A stretch of 64,000 nt of DNA from Cydia pomonella (lineage: Eukaryota > Arthropoda > Insecta > Lepidoptera > Tortricidae). Positions within the stretch are counted from its first letter, which is position 1. Each line of letters begins with the position of its first letter. A program made the position numbers and the translations under genes. Positions 10,935 to 22,678 of the stretch are shown here, piece after piece. The stretch lies in NCBI RefSeq assembly GCF_033807575.1, contig NC_084707.1:8976550-9040549 (forward strand). Reading direction: 5' to 3'. The notes beneath the pieces were generated by a model, which saw only the letters and a list, made by a program, of their open reading frames with translations, had not been told where the DNA came from and searched no databases.

Positions 10935-12712
10935 TAGGGAATGCTAACCGGTTAACCGGTTAACCGGTTACCCGGTAATTTGACCAATATTACAGTCGGT
11001 AAAATACCGGTAATTTCCAGCCGTAACCGGGAATTTACCGAACGTTGTATAGGCAAATAAAAATGTAACAACCTGTTGAATTAGCCCATCTATGTCTTCG
11101 TACTTACAAAAAAAAAACAATTGCTATGGGTTACGATTACGAAGAGACACTTAAAATACTTACTTTTCTGCATCTTATGATCTCGTCGGAGAAGGAACTA
11201 GGAAGCAATGTTTTGTGACAAATGAGTGGTCGCTAATCCCTCGCCCTTTCCCTTCTCGCCACCCTTACCCGACCTGCCTTACTATGTTCAGTGTCCTTTG
11301 TTTTATTCTGTAGTGTCAGACAAGTGTGGAATGCGAAAGAACATTTTCTACCGCTGGTTACTTGTGTTCAAGATATCGTTCACGAATGTCTAAGCAACGT
11401 TCTATATTTTATATATAATTAACAGAATGATCTGATGATGACATGTTCCTGATTCCAACTCCTATCTTAATGCCCGGTAACGATTTTAGAGCAAAAATTT
11501 TAAATTGAAAGATTTAGTCGTTGGAATTGTACACCTTTTGTTACGTAATATCTAAATAACAAGTATTGGTTTCTATTAGCACGTTTTTTCATCTTGCCTT
11601 TTAATAATGAGGTCGCAAGCGTGCGTCCCCGGTAATAGGTGACGAGAAGGGATAGTTTTTAAAAATTCATATAAATTATGGTAGTAAATTATACAAAATG
11701 ATGTATAAGAACAGTTTCAGCAAATGTTGTAGATTGTTTAAGTATCAAAATTACGTTGAAATTAAGTAAATTTTCAGAGAAATTGTCACTTGTTTTGAAG
11801 TAATTTCTGGAGAAAATTGATTTCGTCTAACTTTCATTTACACTACTTCAAATTTATAGTAACAAAAATGTAGTTTATTAAAGTTGAAGTACAGGATATG
11901 TGTAATACAAAATTACCATTTTTAGCAGTCCAAACTTAACGAAATTTACAAATAAGATCGACAAAATCACTGCTTTTCGCGCGTTTACCTAAACGTCTGT
12001 TTTAAAAAAATAATAATATTATAATGAAAGATAACAAGACGTGCTAATAGAAACCAGTACTTGTTATTTTTAATAGTTAACAAATGGTGTACAATTTCAT
12101 GCGCTTAATCTATCAATTTGACATTTTTGCGACTTAAATCGATAACGGCCTCTTAAAGTGCAATTTTAAAGTAACTAGTGTTAAAATGATATGAAACTAA
12201 TCTTGCTGTTAAATATATTTTTATCTTATATTTACTAGATTTTAATGAATGTTGATTACGGTTTTAGTTACTTTAATAACAATATTATATTGATAGATGT
12301 GTAAATGCAAACGTGTATGACATTTAAATGACGACTGTCACTTTTTTGTTACCCTTTGATTACTGCGATTTTTAAAGAATTAAAAAAGTTTAATGTTGCT
12401 TATTTAATGTACAAGTTCATTTCGCTTTGAAATGATACATGTTTGATTTTTTATTTAATATGATTAGTAAATATATCTTGTTTAATGTTTATAGTTTATT
12501 TTCTTTATTTTGTTTTGTCGATGTTTCTATAACGTGCTGTTGATTACTTTCAAAGGTTACTGACGAAAATAAGGACACAATCAATAATAATGCAAAATCA
12601 ATGTATTTTATTTCATAAACGTATAACCGGTAATTTACCGGTTAACCGGTTAGTGGGACCTCGCGTCGGTAAATTACCGGTAATGAAAAACGCCCGGTTA
12701 TTGCATTCCCTA
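10935..12712 (+). mobile_element. hAT transposon, internally degraded, inside a LINE
   Basis: The 1778-bp element has inverted ends (TAGGGAATGC at left, GCATTCCCTA at right) and a perfect 8-bp target duplication CATACAAC at 10927-10934 and 12713-12720. The 8-bp duplication defines hAT-type transposition. Both subterminal regions are packed with ACCGGTTA motifs, probably transposase-binding repeats. On the + strand, 11323-11418 encodes a remnant of the hAT dimerisation region: SVECERTFSTAG, then a Ser/Arg-rich stretch and a stop, resembling the conserved SERxFSxAG motif near hAT C-termini. The rest of the transposase is gone. Confidence 0.9.
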
Positions 12713-12975
12713 CATACAACACTACCGAAGTCTAATATGGATCTTACAAACGAAAAGTAAAGTATTTTCAAAGTTTTATTGGATTGAAAGGGTACTGAGT
12801 CGATTGATGAGGCCTAAATTTCGAAATGCTCTTAGAACTATTTTATCTATATGTGCATTAAAAGATACCTTATCATCCATTATGATACCTAAATCTCTAA
12901 TATTAGAATCGATATCAATTTGAATCGGAAACTAAGGTGTGTACTAGACCTGTACCTGGTGTGTTTCATTTAAAT
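12713..12975 (-). pseudogene. LINE reverse transcriptase fragment, proximal part
   Basis: Read on the minus strand from about 12915 to 12770 this gives a clean reverse-transcriptase phrase (RDLGIIMDDKVSFNAHID, then IVLRAFRNLGLINRLS). It resembles the region just after the catalytic core of Jockey/CR1-type LINEs. Protein-like sequence continues on the other side of the hAT element at 10934, so the two fragments were one reading frame before the insertion. 5' truncated near 12975. Confidence 0.8.
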
Positions 12976-14257
12976 TTTAAAACATTAAAAACCATTTATC
13001 AATATTGCCTTCTTGGAGTTTTTTATATTTATTTGCGGTTCGTGTAAACTTCTTTTATATAAATACTATCTGCGAGAGGTTGACCGTTTCAGTTTGCTTT
13101 TTTGTTTTACTGTTATAAATGTGTTAACTTTTGGCCGGATGGCTGGTCTCGATAAGTTATTTGGTACCTATAAGATATCGTTTGACAAGTTTTGCGAGGG
13201 CATATGTGTTGGGAAAGGGACACAAATCCGAATGGTGAACTGTAGATTGAATGATAGCCATGTTAGAGCATTTGCTAGCGTGTCTAAAGCTAAGAGAGCT
13301 TTAAAGACTCTTATTTAGTCATCAGCAAGGAATGCCTCTGACTCTATATAATTAGCTGATTGTAGAGATGCGATGACGGAAAATTGCAGCTTTACTAAAA
13401 GCTGCAAGTTTTCGTTCATAAAGTCAAAACTTACCTACCTACCTTCAAAAGGCATAAATTCCGTGTCACCGCAAGGGTGTCACACTGACAAGTATTTTCT
13501 ACGGCACTACCATAAATGTATTAAAGTTCTATCAATTTAAATTAAGTCACAACACTTTATTCCGTGTCATTTAGAGATCTTTAAGTAGCGTTATAAATAA
13601 AAATTGAAAGTTTCGGCGTAGACGCCATTAATTGTCTTTATGTCGCTTTAAATCAGACTGGCCGGAGACTCGATGTGTGCTAACTGGTTGACATTCAGTG
13701 TGACTAGCGTGGATTCGGACAAATATTTTTTGTTGCTCTTGCTCTGCTTTAATAAATATTAAAGCATTCAACTAGATGACATATACATTGAGTAAGAATG
13801 GAGTAAGATATCATAGAATCAACCTTAACTTAACCTAGAAACAAAAAAACCACGTCAACTTGGAATGAAAATGCTTTTCTCTTTCAGAGGTCTCATAGAT
13901 GACGTAATGCTCTTAGGTTTATGAATAAAACAGCAGACAAGTTGGATATCTATTATGTTATGTGTGAAATTCAAATGAGTTTCGGCTCGCTGCAGCCACA
14001 TTACTTAGCTACTTGTTTGCTGCCGTGAAGTTTTATCTCATCATCTTTCACGGGCCCTGTCCCGACCTGACCCGACGGGATGACAACAATATGTTATATC
14101 TTGTCACTGAATTTTCTTATTTTCTTTGTAAATCAAACAAACTATTATAATCATTAGGTAAATTATTATTCTATTTATTTCTGGGCACGCGTAGGGAAGA
14201 CAATCTACTATAGATTTTAATTATAGATTTTGATAAGAACTTTAAATCATTAGTCAA
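12976..14257. other. intron sequence, nothing recognised
   Basis: AT-rich. A 101-codon open frame at 13013-13318 (+) has no family signature, and I do not call it a gene. A short hairpin (TTGCAGCTTT...AAAGCTGCAA) lies at about 13383-13411. Confidence 0.4.
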
Positions 14258-14260
14258 TTG

Positions 14261-14390
14261 GGAGGTGCGATCCTCGCTCTGGGTCGTATCGGGTCAGCAC
14301 AGCAGGTCTCCATTGCGATTTAGCGAGGAAACGCAGCGGGAATAATGGGGACCTTTGAACCAGGTACGATCCAGGGCGGGTTATTTTAGA
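14261..14390 (+). pseudogene. LINE ORF C-terminal fragment
   Basis: Read from 14261 the + strand gives a tail typical of some LINE polyproteins: RIGSAQQVSIAI, then an in-frame TAG, then RGNAAGIMGTFEPG and a stop. The Gly-Asn-Ala-Ala motif after a short basic residue is what I recognise. It is followed by AT-rich 3'-tail-like sequence. Too short to name the clade. Confidence 0.5.
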
Positions 14391-17330
14391 TTTAGTTTTA
14401 TCGGTTGTAGTATATATAGATGTTATGTTATTTATATTTTAATGTGATTATATTAATATTTGGAAGAATGTAAGTATTATTCTAAATGCAAATTGTAATT
14501 AACTTTGAAACATTTTTCTTTTCTATAGTACCTTTTCATACGTTTCATCATAGATTTTCGCTAGGTGTAAATACTGTTTAAAACCAAACCACAGCTCGGC
14601 TTTTACAAAGCAAGGTTAAAATATTTAAAATTCGCCAAAATTAACTAGGCAAGAGTATTACTAGACCTAACTTATTGACTCGATTAAGTGCACCTGCACT
14701 GCCCCAAATAATTTTTTTTGGTTTATTTTAATAGTCAATAACACAAACACAAATAACACTCACAACACAAAACGTATAACACAAACAGAAAGTCTAATTC
14801 ACTTCAACATTTTTGAAAAATAAGATTAATAAAGTGTGTTTTTGAATATCGTTTTGTTCTATTTTGTAGTTCAATTATTATATGTACACTTAAGTTCAAA
14901 TTTAACAGAGCAAAGCTCTTTCCCGTAAGTAGGTGGTAAACCGAGCGGGTAGAGCGTGTCGGACGGTTCCTGCGCGACCCTACACTTTACCGTGGCAATT
15001 AACCCCTGATTGCTCACACTACATACCAAACAAGTGAATTTACTCGTAAAGGTTCCGTAGCGAGACTAGGTAAAAATAATCGCTTCCACTACTTTTTGTG
15101 CCGTTGTACTGTGCAAGAGGCAATTACAATCAACGCCTGATTCTGCAGTTTGAAGTCCGCTGTTTACTAACGTGGTTTTCTCCATGAGACATCTTAATCA
15201 TAAAATAAACGATGAGTCATTCTTGATATTGATACGTAATAAGAAAAGAGATCATTCAAACATTATGATACATTTTAAAGTTGAATGTCATATTTTTCCG
15301 TTTTAATAATCTAATCGATGAAGTAATTAATTGACGTCAATAATATAAAATTACCTCTTTGCCTTGTTTCTAAAGCGATCAGGAAAACCACAAACCTGTC
15401 AAGATATAAAATGAATTAGTCAGCGTGCGGTTGTTGTGTGGTAACAAATGTTACGATATGTGGCAAATTTTTGTAGATACTCTACCAAGGTGTATGTTTC
15501 ATTCATTCATTTGCTTAGTGAGTACAACGAGATAAGTTTCGTCACAGTGACAGCCGCCAAGTTATTTAGGAAAATAGTATTCATATTCTATCCTTGAATT
15601 GAATATATGTCCCAACCTTAACATAGTATTTAGGTGCAGTTAGGTAATTCTCTAAATATTTGGAATTGCATACTATGAATAGAGAATTCCAAAAACATAA
15701 AGATATGAGAACAAACTTCAAATAATACAGCCACAAAGTACTTTTATTAGATTCGCTGAAAATCATCGATTCAGTATCAGGAACGCTCGCTCACGCCCAC
15801 ATCCACTGGTGGTAATTTTATTTGTTTGCAACGTGTGGGTATTAAGTATTAATAATTCCACATACACTCCATTCATGATTGCGACGCACTGCTTAGAAAC
15901 AAAACAGCATAAGAGGCATTGGTTAGGATTTTCAGTCACTATGGGATAAAAAATTAAATAGGTATATTTTCATCACACTTGCTTGACAAATATCTTATTT
16001 CATACAGGTGTACTTATGACAAATGCCTATATTGAAATGTCACAGTATTTAAGAATTATTTCCCTTAAAATGTAGGTTTTTCTTCGCAAGTGTGATGAAA
16101 AACATTGTGTCTAACTCCGGGGGTAAGAATATTGTAAACCCGGGTCTTTAATTCACTCCAGCCTGCAGGTGTCGTTTCCAATATATATTTTTTTTTAATT
16201 TATTTATTATCACAAATAGTATGGTACATTTTAAACTTGTGTTAGGTTCGCCAAACTTGCGTTTAACGGCGAAAAATTTCTCTTGCCCCCTCTTTGCTGA
16301 ATTAGATTTAGCCTTTGAACGGAAAAGATCTGAAAAGGAAGAGTAGGAAGATACGTATATATTCAATGTCAGAACAGATCACTGTTTTGTAAATTCTTAA
16401 AATCATTTTTGTTTTTTTTTTTTCATAAATAGATTATTTAGAAAGAATGCTAAAACTGATTATTTTGACTGTGCTACTCAATAAATTAGAGATAATATTG
16501 ATTATTTTATACGCTCAATTAGGTGCTTATGATTTGTTCACTGCCGAGGAGGCGTAAATTGTTAAAGATATCTCCTCATATGTCGAAGCGCGTGTCTAAT
16601 AGATATACATATCGTAGTATATTTGTCGATGATATGTCACTTATGACGTATTAATGTTGAAGCGTAACGGGTCGCGTGAATGGGGTCCATTAAGGCGCTA
16701 ATTGAGCGGCTGTCACAACGCAGGGCTAATACTCCCATCGTTTGACTTAACGCTCGCCCCAAACAAACCAGTATAATTGTAATCTCCGATTACATATAGT
16801 TTTCGTTAGACCTAGAGGTGATACTTATGCTAGCTAAATCTAAGGCGAATGTTGAATGGGCGATGGGAGTTGCATTCCGGGGCGCTATTGTGAGCCTTAC
16901 TCGGATTGCCGCGAACTATGCCATGCTCAACAGTTCCTGTATAGTGCAATTTCATTCACCTTTCGACGAAACGAGTGTCATAATGTTTGACGTTTCACGG
17001 AATAAAATATGATGACAATAGTTTTATCAGTCCATTGACCATTGTTTTAATAGCAGCGTAAATGCAGTTACGAGCAAAACTGTCCCAATAGATCTTAGTA
17101 GAATATGGAGAAGTCAATGTCGATCAATGATCGATGTATACTCGTATGTATACAGGATGTAACTAAAATAGTGGGAATCAGTCTAAGGGCATATTCGGTA
17201 TCATGATCTGTAGTAGGGCTAAGGTGGTCGGCTCTTTATTATATATATTTTTTTTTAAGTTATTAACGGGGCCGTATCACCGACGACCGCTATAAGATCT
17301 ATCACACTTCATTCATATTTCTAATTTGAG
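14391..17330. other. intron sequence with one repeat block
   Basis: Mostly AT-rich and without genes. The block 15960-16160 is listed separately. Open frames at 15581-15766, 16148-16366 and 16818-17012 show no protein family signature. Confidence 0.4.
15960..16160. repeat. dispersed repeat shared with 56500-56640 and 52805-52870
   Basis: Contains CATCACACTTGCTTGACAAA with ACAGGTGTACT, and later GCAAGTGTGATGAAAAACAT with AACTCCGGGGGTAAGAATAT. The second phrase recurs inverted at about 56520-56575, and the first recurs at 52808-52855. The CATCACACTTGC and GCAAGTGTGATG ends are mutually inverted, which fits a short foldback element. Non-coding. Confidence 0.6.
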
Positions 17331-17334
17331 TTAA

Positions 17335-17667
17335 GAGGGAAGAATAGCTTTGCGATTCTAGCGAAATAACGGTACTTTTTCTATGAAATTCCATTTCCGG
17401 AGAAAACGTTTTCCACTAACTAAATCTTGTCTTCACAAATCACTTTGATTTTTATGTCGGTCGCTTCGCTATCTTATCAGCATACTATATTCTAGGTTTA
17501 TAGATTTCGCTTTTAAAAAAATGTACTGAAATTTTTGGAAAAAGGAAAACCTGTAAACTAAGTTTCATTGTGTCAATATAACATATTAAAAAATCATGGA
17601 GAATGGAAAATATTTAGAAGTTGAAAAACGTTTTCTCTTTTTATATGGACGATCACGTACTTCCCTC
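17335..17667. mobile_element. piggyBac-type MITE, copy 2
   Basis: GAGGGAAG at left and CTTCCCTC at right, with perfect TTAA on both sides (17331-17334 and 17668-17671). Same internal motifs and order as the copy at 2482. 333 bp, non-coding. Confidence 0.9.
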
Positions 17668-17671
17668 TTAA

Positions 17672-20291
17672 GTAATGACTATATTTCATACCAATATTTC
17701 TCTATACTTATTGGCAGCCTTGGCAGAGTACCTATTTGAAATAAATTTAAGTATTACTTACTCAATGCGCAGTTAGCAATAATATGTTAGAAAAATGTGC
17801 AATCATTGAAGTATTGTATGTCAAATTATAAATTGTTTCATATAATATTCATATAAAACTTATTTGTTATTACTTAAATGCAATTCTGTGCTATGACATG
17901 AGATCTAATTTCGCTCAGGAATGGAGTTCTTATAATATATTATAAGTATGTTACATACCTACTGGCTGTTTACGTGGGTGTCATATAATTATAAATAAAT
18001 AACTATACCTACAAAGGCTATACGCGTGTATTGTAACAATTGACATGTATCTTGACCTTAAAATATAAAAGAGTGAAACGAGGCGTATTACATTTTAAAC
18101 TATAGCTTATTGAATAGGTATTTAGGTACGCTAAATAACTGAAAAGCAAGTTAAACAACAAAATATCTATAGTAATCGAGCTTTTTCTTTGTATATACTT
18201 AGATGCCTTTTAATACTGTTTATCTTTCAGAGAAACATCTCTCTTTTTCTGTAATGTTTTCACATAGCTTGGGTCTACAATTTGGCATTTTAAGGTTAGA
18301 AATTGTATTGAGATGACAGCTGTCACAGAACCCAAGCTATGTGAAAAACATTATAGTATTGTGTTCATGCTTTTAACGTTTAAATTTGCAATTACGTAGT
18401 AGGTTAGGTATGTGTTTGTGTAATACGAAATAAATCTGTTGTTACGTGGCGTGGTTATACTTATAGGAATAAGTAGATATAGATCGGTTTAATTTTAACC
18501 TTATTATCCTTATGTTTCCTATCTGTTAACACCAGTCAAAAGACATCGCGGTTCACGTGTTCCAATTGAAAATGGTTTAAATTTCATTGAAGTTATTACT
18601 AAAACTACGGCTAGTACCGTGAGTCTTAGGAGTATATGGTGCAGTGGGTGCCAAGCACGCTGCACAAGAGTTACTATTTACTACCTACTATGCCCCGCAA
18701 AATGAAACTGCAAATAGGTACCAAAGCACATTGAGATATTAAATATGAAAGCATGTTGCTGTTAAGCTACAATGCATTAGCACTGCCTGTCGTTTCGATT
18801 TTTGCGAGTACAAAGCGGGCTATGGCAGGGGTCGGGGAAGGGAGGGGGGCGTAGGTGGCGCTATCGCCGGAAGAGGCGCCCGTATCCTGCGGATGATAGC
18901 GCTCAGCCTCATCTCTGTGACACCACCGCGCTCAATCGGCGCTCGATTGTTTTTACAATCGTCGTTAAACAGTCGCAGTGGCGACGCGGCAACCGCGACA
19001 TACTGGCTGCAAAGAATATTGAATGACGTTTATATTGGTGAATTTATTGAAATGTATGTATAGCCTGATGATTGTTTTTGTGTAGTGTCGGCGTGTCTTG
19101 GAGTATGAGGAGTGTGCCTGAAGGGTCTTAAGCGTTATAATTATAAAAATATAATGTACAGCCCAAAAACTTTGTATTTACATGGTGAGCCATATGTTGC
19201 GGATTTTCAGTGGCAATAATTTATTTTACTGGCAACGTGTGCTCTTTGACAACAGACGAATGTCATCGAATGTTACCGATATAAACAAAAAGAAAATTTG
19301 GGACCGGTTCGGTATCCCGTTCGAGGATTTTTCGTAAGGTTTTGCTTACTAAAGCCGTTGCTCTCTAAAACTCTTTCATTTGGCTTTTAAGCGCTACTTA
19401 ATACGGGTAAACAGTTATTTTTTTTAATGTCTGATACCTGTTGCTAAGCGCTTAAAAACCGTTAAAGGCAACCTCTTGAAGGGATGACCCTTTAGCTAAT
19501 ACTAACTACTGTTCATTACAACGTTTATGCATTTTTATTTTTCTATTCATAAAAATAGGTATCTAGAAACCCAGGATCGACCGACCTGGCGCTTGAGAAC
19601 GAGTAGGGCTGACCCCAAATAATGGGAAGGAGCACGGAAAGAAGAAAAAGACTGGGTGTCTAAAGCGTTGACTTAGAAACGCTCTTTCGTCAGCTCTCCC
19701 TTTCATTTGTACATTTGTAGCATGTCATTCTGAAAGAGAAACCCCTTCCTAGAGCTAAGTCATCAATTCAAAGGGAAAGAAAATCGTTGGGACTATTCGA
19801 TAAACGAGTAAGCCGTTATTAATAGGCTTTTTTCTTGGAGGGGTGGACGGGTCCCTGAAGGAAATATTTCGCGTTTATAAACGATTTTACCACAAAGATA
19901 CCAAAAAAGTTTTCCAAAGATGCAAGTTTTTTTTTTCAATACAATATAATATTTACTTCAAAAAAAGAACGAAGGATTGCGTAGGATTAGGAAATTGAAT
20001 TGTCGTATTAGGAAATAAAAGTGTATTGAAATTGGTCGTTGACATGAGTGACATGACCGGTACTGACATTTTATAATGCGGTTGTATATAACAGGTTAGT
20101 TGTTGGGTCAAAAATAATAGTTGTTATTTTCTTCTGTGACCGTATAAAAAAATAAGAGGATTATAAGAGTAAAGGTATAGTCGCGGTTGGTGGTCCTTAA
20201 AATCGACACAACAACCGATGACAATCAAAATTAATCGGAGTCAGAATCTGAAGAATTGGAAATTTGGAATCGATTTTGATGATCAGGTCGC
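17672..20291. other. intron sequence with a foldback and a GC-rich island
   Basis: No gene recognised. 18820-18990 is unusually GC-rich for this intron (GGGTCGGGGAAGGGAGGGG, then CpG-rich sequence) and could be regulatory. 19569-19640 includes GACCGACCTGGCGC, a phrase I associate with LINE-derived repeats but cannot anchor further. A small hairpin (TTTTAAGCGC...GCGCTTAAAA) spans 19385-19458. Confidence 0.35.
18252..18353. repeat. short foldback element
   Basis: Arms TAATGTTTTCACATAGCTTG... and its near-perfect inverse ending ...GTGAAAAACATTA face each other over about 55 bp. No clear target duplication, no coding potential. Confidence 0.6.
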
Positions 20292-20295
20292 TTAA

Positions 20296-20594
20296 GTGGG
20301 AAGTATACCACGTGATCGACCATACAAAAAGAGAAATCATTTTTTCTGAATATTTTCTCCACGATTTTTTAGTATGTTATTGACACAATGAAAAACCAGG
20401 TTTATAGGTTTTTTAATTTGCAAAACCATTTTATAGTGAGACATATAAACCTAGAATATATTATGATGAAGCGTTCGACATCAAAATCAAAGTGATTTGT
20501 TAAGATTTAGTTAGTGGAAAACGTTTTCTCCCGAAATGGAATTTCATAGAAAAGTACCGTTATTTCGATAGGATCGCAAAGCTATTCTTCCCTC
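20296..20594. mobile_element. piggyBac-type MITE, copy 3 (inverted)
   Basis: Flanked by TTAA at 20292-20295 and 20595-20598. It runs opposite to copies 1 and 2: GTGGGAAGTATACCACG is at the left and GCTATTCTTCCCTC at the right. 299 bp, non-coding. Confidence 0.9.
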
Positions 20595-21021
20595 TTAATC
20601 GAATGTATTAAAAGGATTCGATTCTCTGGAAATTGTTTTGATACAACTGTCAATACTAAGCCAATAAACACTGTACCGGCACTACCGACTATTCTGTTTG
20701 TAGCGACGCTATCTCAGGGCCAAATACACAGTTGTTAGGTTTTCCATCAAACTCACCTAATTCTATATGAAATTATATTGGTCTTTCATTACCGGGTTTG
20801 GGTGCGTTTGCTCTCATCGTCGACACTCAATTGACTTTAAAGTATATCAATGGACATAACATAATGCAAGAAATTCGTTAAGAACAAGTTAGCTATTTTA
20901 AGGCACATCGATCGCTAGTCTGAGCCACAACATTCTCATCTCAATCGACACCACATCTGTTTTACAATCCGTAGACATAACATTCATAACAATGTGGACT
21001 TGTAGACAATAAAATCACTTA

Positions 21022-21293
21022 CGGCCGGATTCGAATAATGAGATACGATAACAATAAATTCTGGTTTAGATAAGTTCTCATTTAGACATTGTTTGTATGT
21101 CGTTTAATTGACAGAAGCAGTTCGATTCGGGCAACCAATGTCACTTTGACGTTAGAAATATCGTAGATAGATCTTATTGTGATTACAGCGGAATCGAAAT
21201 AAACGTCAATTTTGACATGTCGTTTAGTTATCGATATCTTAAAGATCTTTCCAAGATCTTAAACGTGTCTTACTCATTCTTCGAATCGGGCCG
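21022..21293. mobile_element. Harbinger-like MITE, copy A
   Basis: Inverted ends CGGCCGGATTCGAA and TTCGAATCGGGCCG flanked by TTA on both sides (21019-21021, 21294-21296). A 3-bp TTA duplication with GC-rich terminal repeats is the pattern of PIF/Harbinger elements. A related copy in the opposite orientation is at 42004-42264. Non-coding. Confidence 0.75.
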
Positions 21294-21296
21294 TTA

Positions 21297-22121
21297 CTCA
21301 TTTGCAAACTAACATAAAATATGTTAGATTTATTACGTTTGAAATTGCTACGCATGACACACCAGTCATTACTAATCTCTCCCTCAACTTAGGATTATTG
21401 GCATGAGTGTAGGCGTACTTAACATTTAGTCCACACGCCATATCCGTTTATTACAAAGTAACATTTCAAGCAAAACCACGGAAAAAGGCGTACGTTTAAG
21501 TCCTTAAAGCGTGGAGAAAATGTCCATTATCGCTTGTTTTATACGTTATGTAGTTTGCTTTCTGAGTGTACCTAGTTATCATTCGAAATTAAAGCGATTT
21601 CAAAACTTATATGTCGAGCATGTCAGTTTAAAAACTGGGTTTAATGCTAATGACATTTTTTAGTTGGCTCTATGTGGTTGCAGCGCGCATTCCGGCGTGG
21701 ATTGTGGGTAATGTATGCGCGGTTTGCGCTCTATTTCAGTTATCACGATGGTTAGCTACTTGTTTGTTATTTGCGACGCGACCGGGATTCCCGATTGTAA
21801 TACTGGTGTTATTTTTATTTAGCATCTTGTCTTGTATAAGAGATAAATAGTTTGACTGTATTTCTCCCAAAGTGTCCGTATTTTCCCCCATGTCATTGGG
21901 TAATTACGGACACAAGGCACTGTTTATTTTCAAATATTTAATACTTATTGATTAGTAAGAGATAATTATTAACGTTGATTTTTTTAGAGGAATCTCCTAA
22001 GTTATAAAGTGGTTATAAATAAAACGAGCCCGATTACTACTTACGATGTAGCTTTTATTTGAGGTTTCTCTTAGGTGTCCGCAAAACCCCATCCTCCCCT
22101 ACGATTGATTGCAATTGCGAC
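21297..22121. other. intron sequence, nothing recognised
   Basis: AT-rich. A small hydrophobic open frame at 21644-21850 lacks any recognisable family and has no promoter or splice context, so I leave it uncalled. Confidence 0.4.
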
Positions 22122-22678
22122 ATTGACATATATCTAAGGAAGGGCCTTACGGGCAATGAGAATGGGGCCAGTACAGCGTGGTCACGGCAGTAAGCGTAAG
22201 CGTATCATAAAAACATTACGAGTACGAGACGCGTTGACTGAAATCCCATTAGTTGAAATCATGGCGTCGCTGACATTAGATGTCTTTGGCGGATATACGT
22301 TGGTTCCGACGATTTGACTTTCTCGTCAGATGAAGAAGATTTTATTGATTGATGATGTTTTGTTTTTTTCGCCTGTATTACGCTACCCCTGTCGTAATGA
22401 CGACAGAAGTCTCATACGCTACGCTACGACGACGTTTGGTGTGTGGACTTGTTTGAAGTTTTTCGTGCGCAAAATATTTTCAATTTTAAATATTTCGTGC
22501 TCGTAGCGCTCTCGTTCTACGCGCGTATTACGATACGCTTACGCGTCTCTTACGCTTACGATCTGTGTGCTGATGCTGAGGCCCTTACTCTGCAGGATCG
22601 GCTCGAATTCGTGTGTGACACCACTGAACTAGCACCATTCTTAGTTCCCGTAAGGCCCGTCCTTAGATATATGTCAAT
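22122..22678. mobile_element. inverted-repeat element with CGTAAGCG motifs
   Basis: The ends are long inverted arms: 22122-22153 starts ATTGACATATATCTAAGGA and 22647-22678 is its near-perfect inverse. Just inside are CGTAAGCGTAAGCGTATC (left) and the matching inverse TACGATACGCTTACGCG (right). The interior (about 22262-22345) shares a candidate coding phrase (ATGGCGTCGCTG..., Met-Ala-Ser-Leu) with 35191 but is frameshifted. The class is unknown to me. The long arms and internal remnant suggest a non-autonomous DNA transposon. Confidence 0.65.

Noticed and set aside
13013..13318. 101-codon + frame next to the LINE/hAT nest
   Set aside because: No recognisable family, and AT-rich with ordinary chance length for a region of this size. 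It does not continue the LINE frame.
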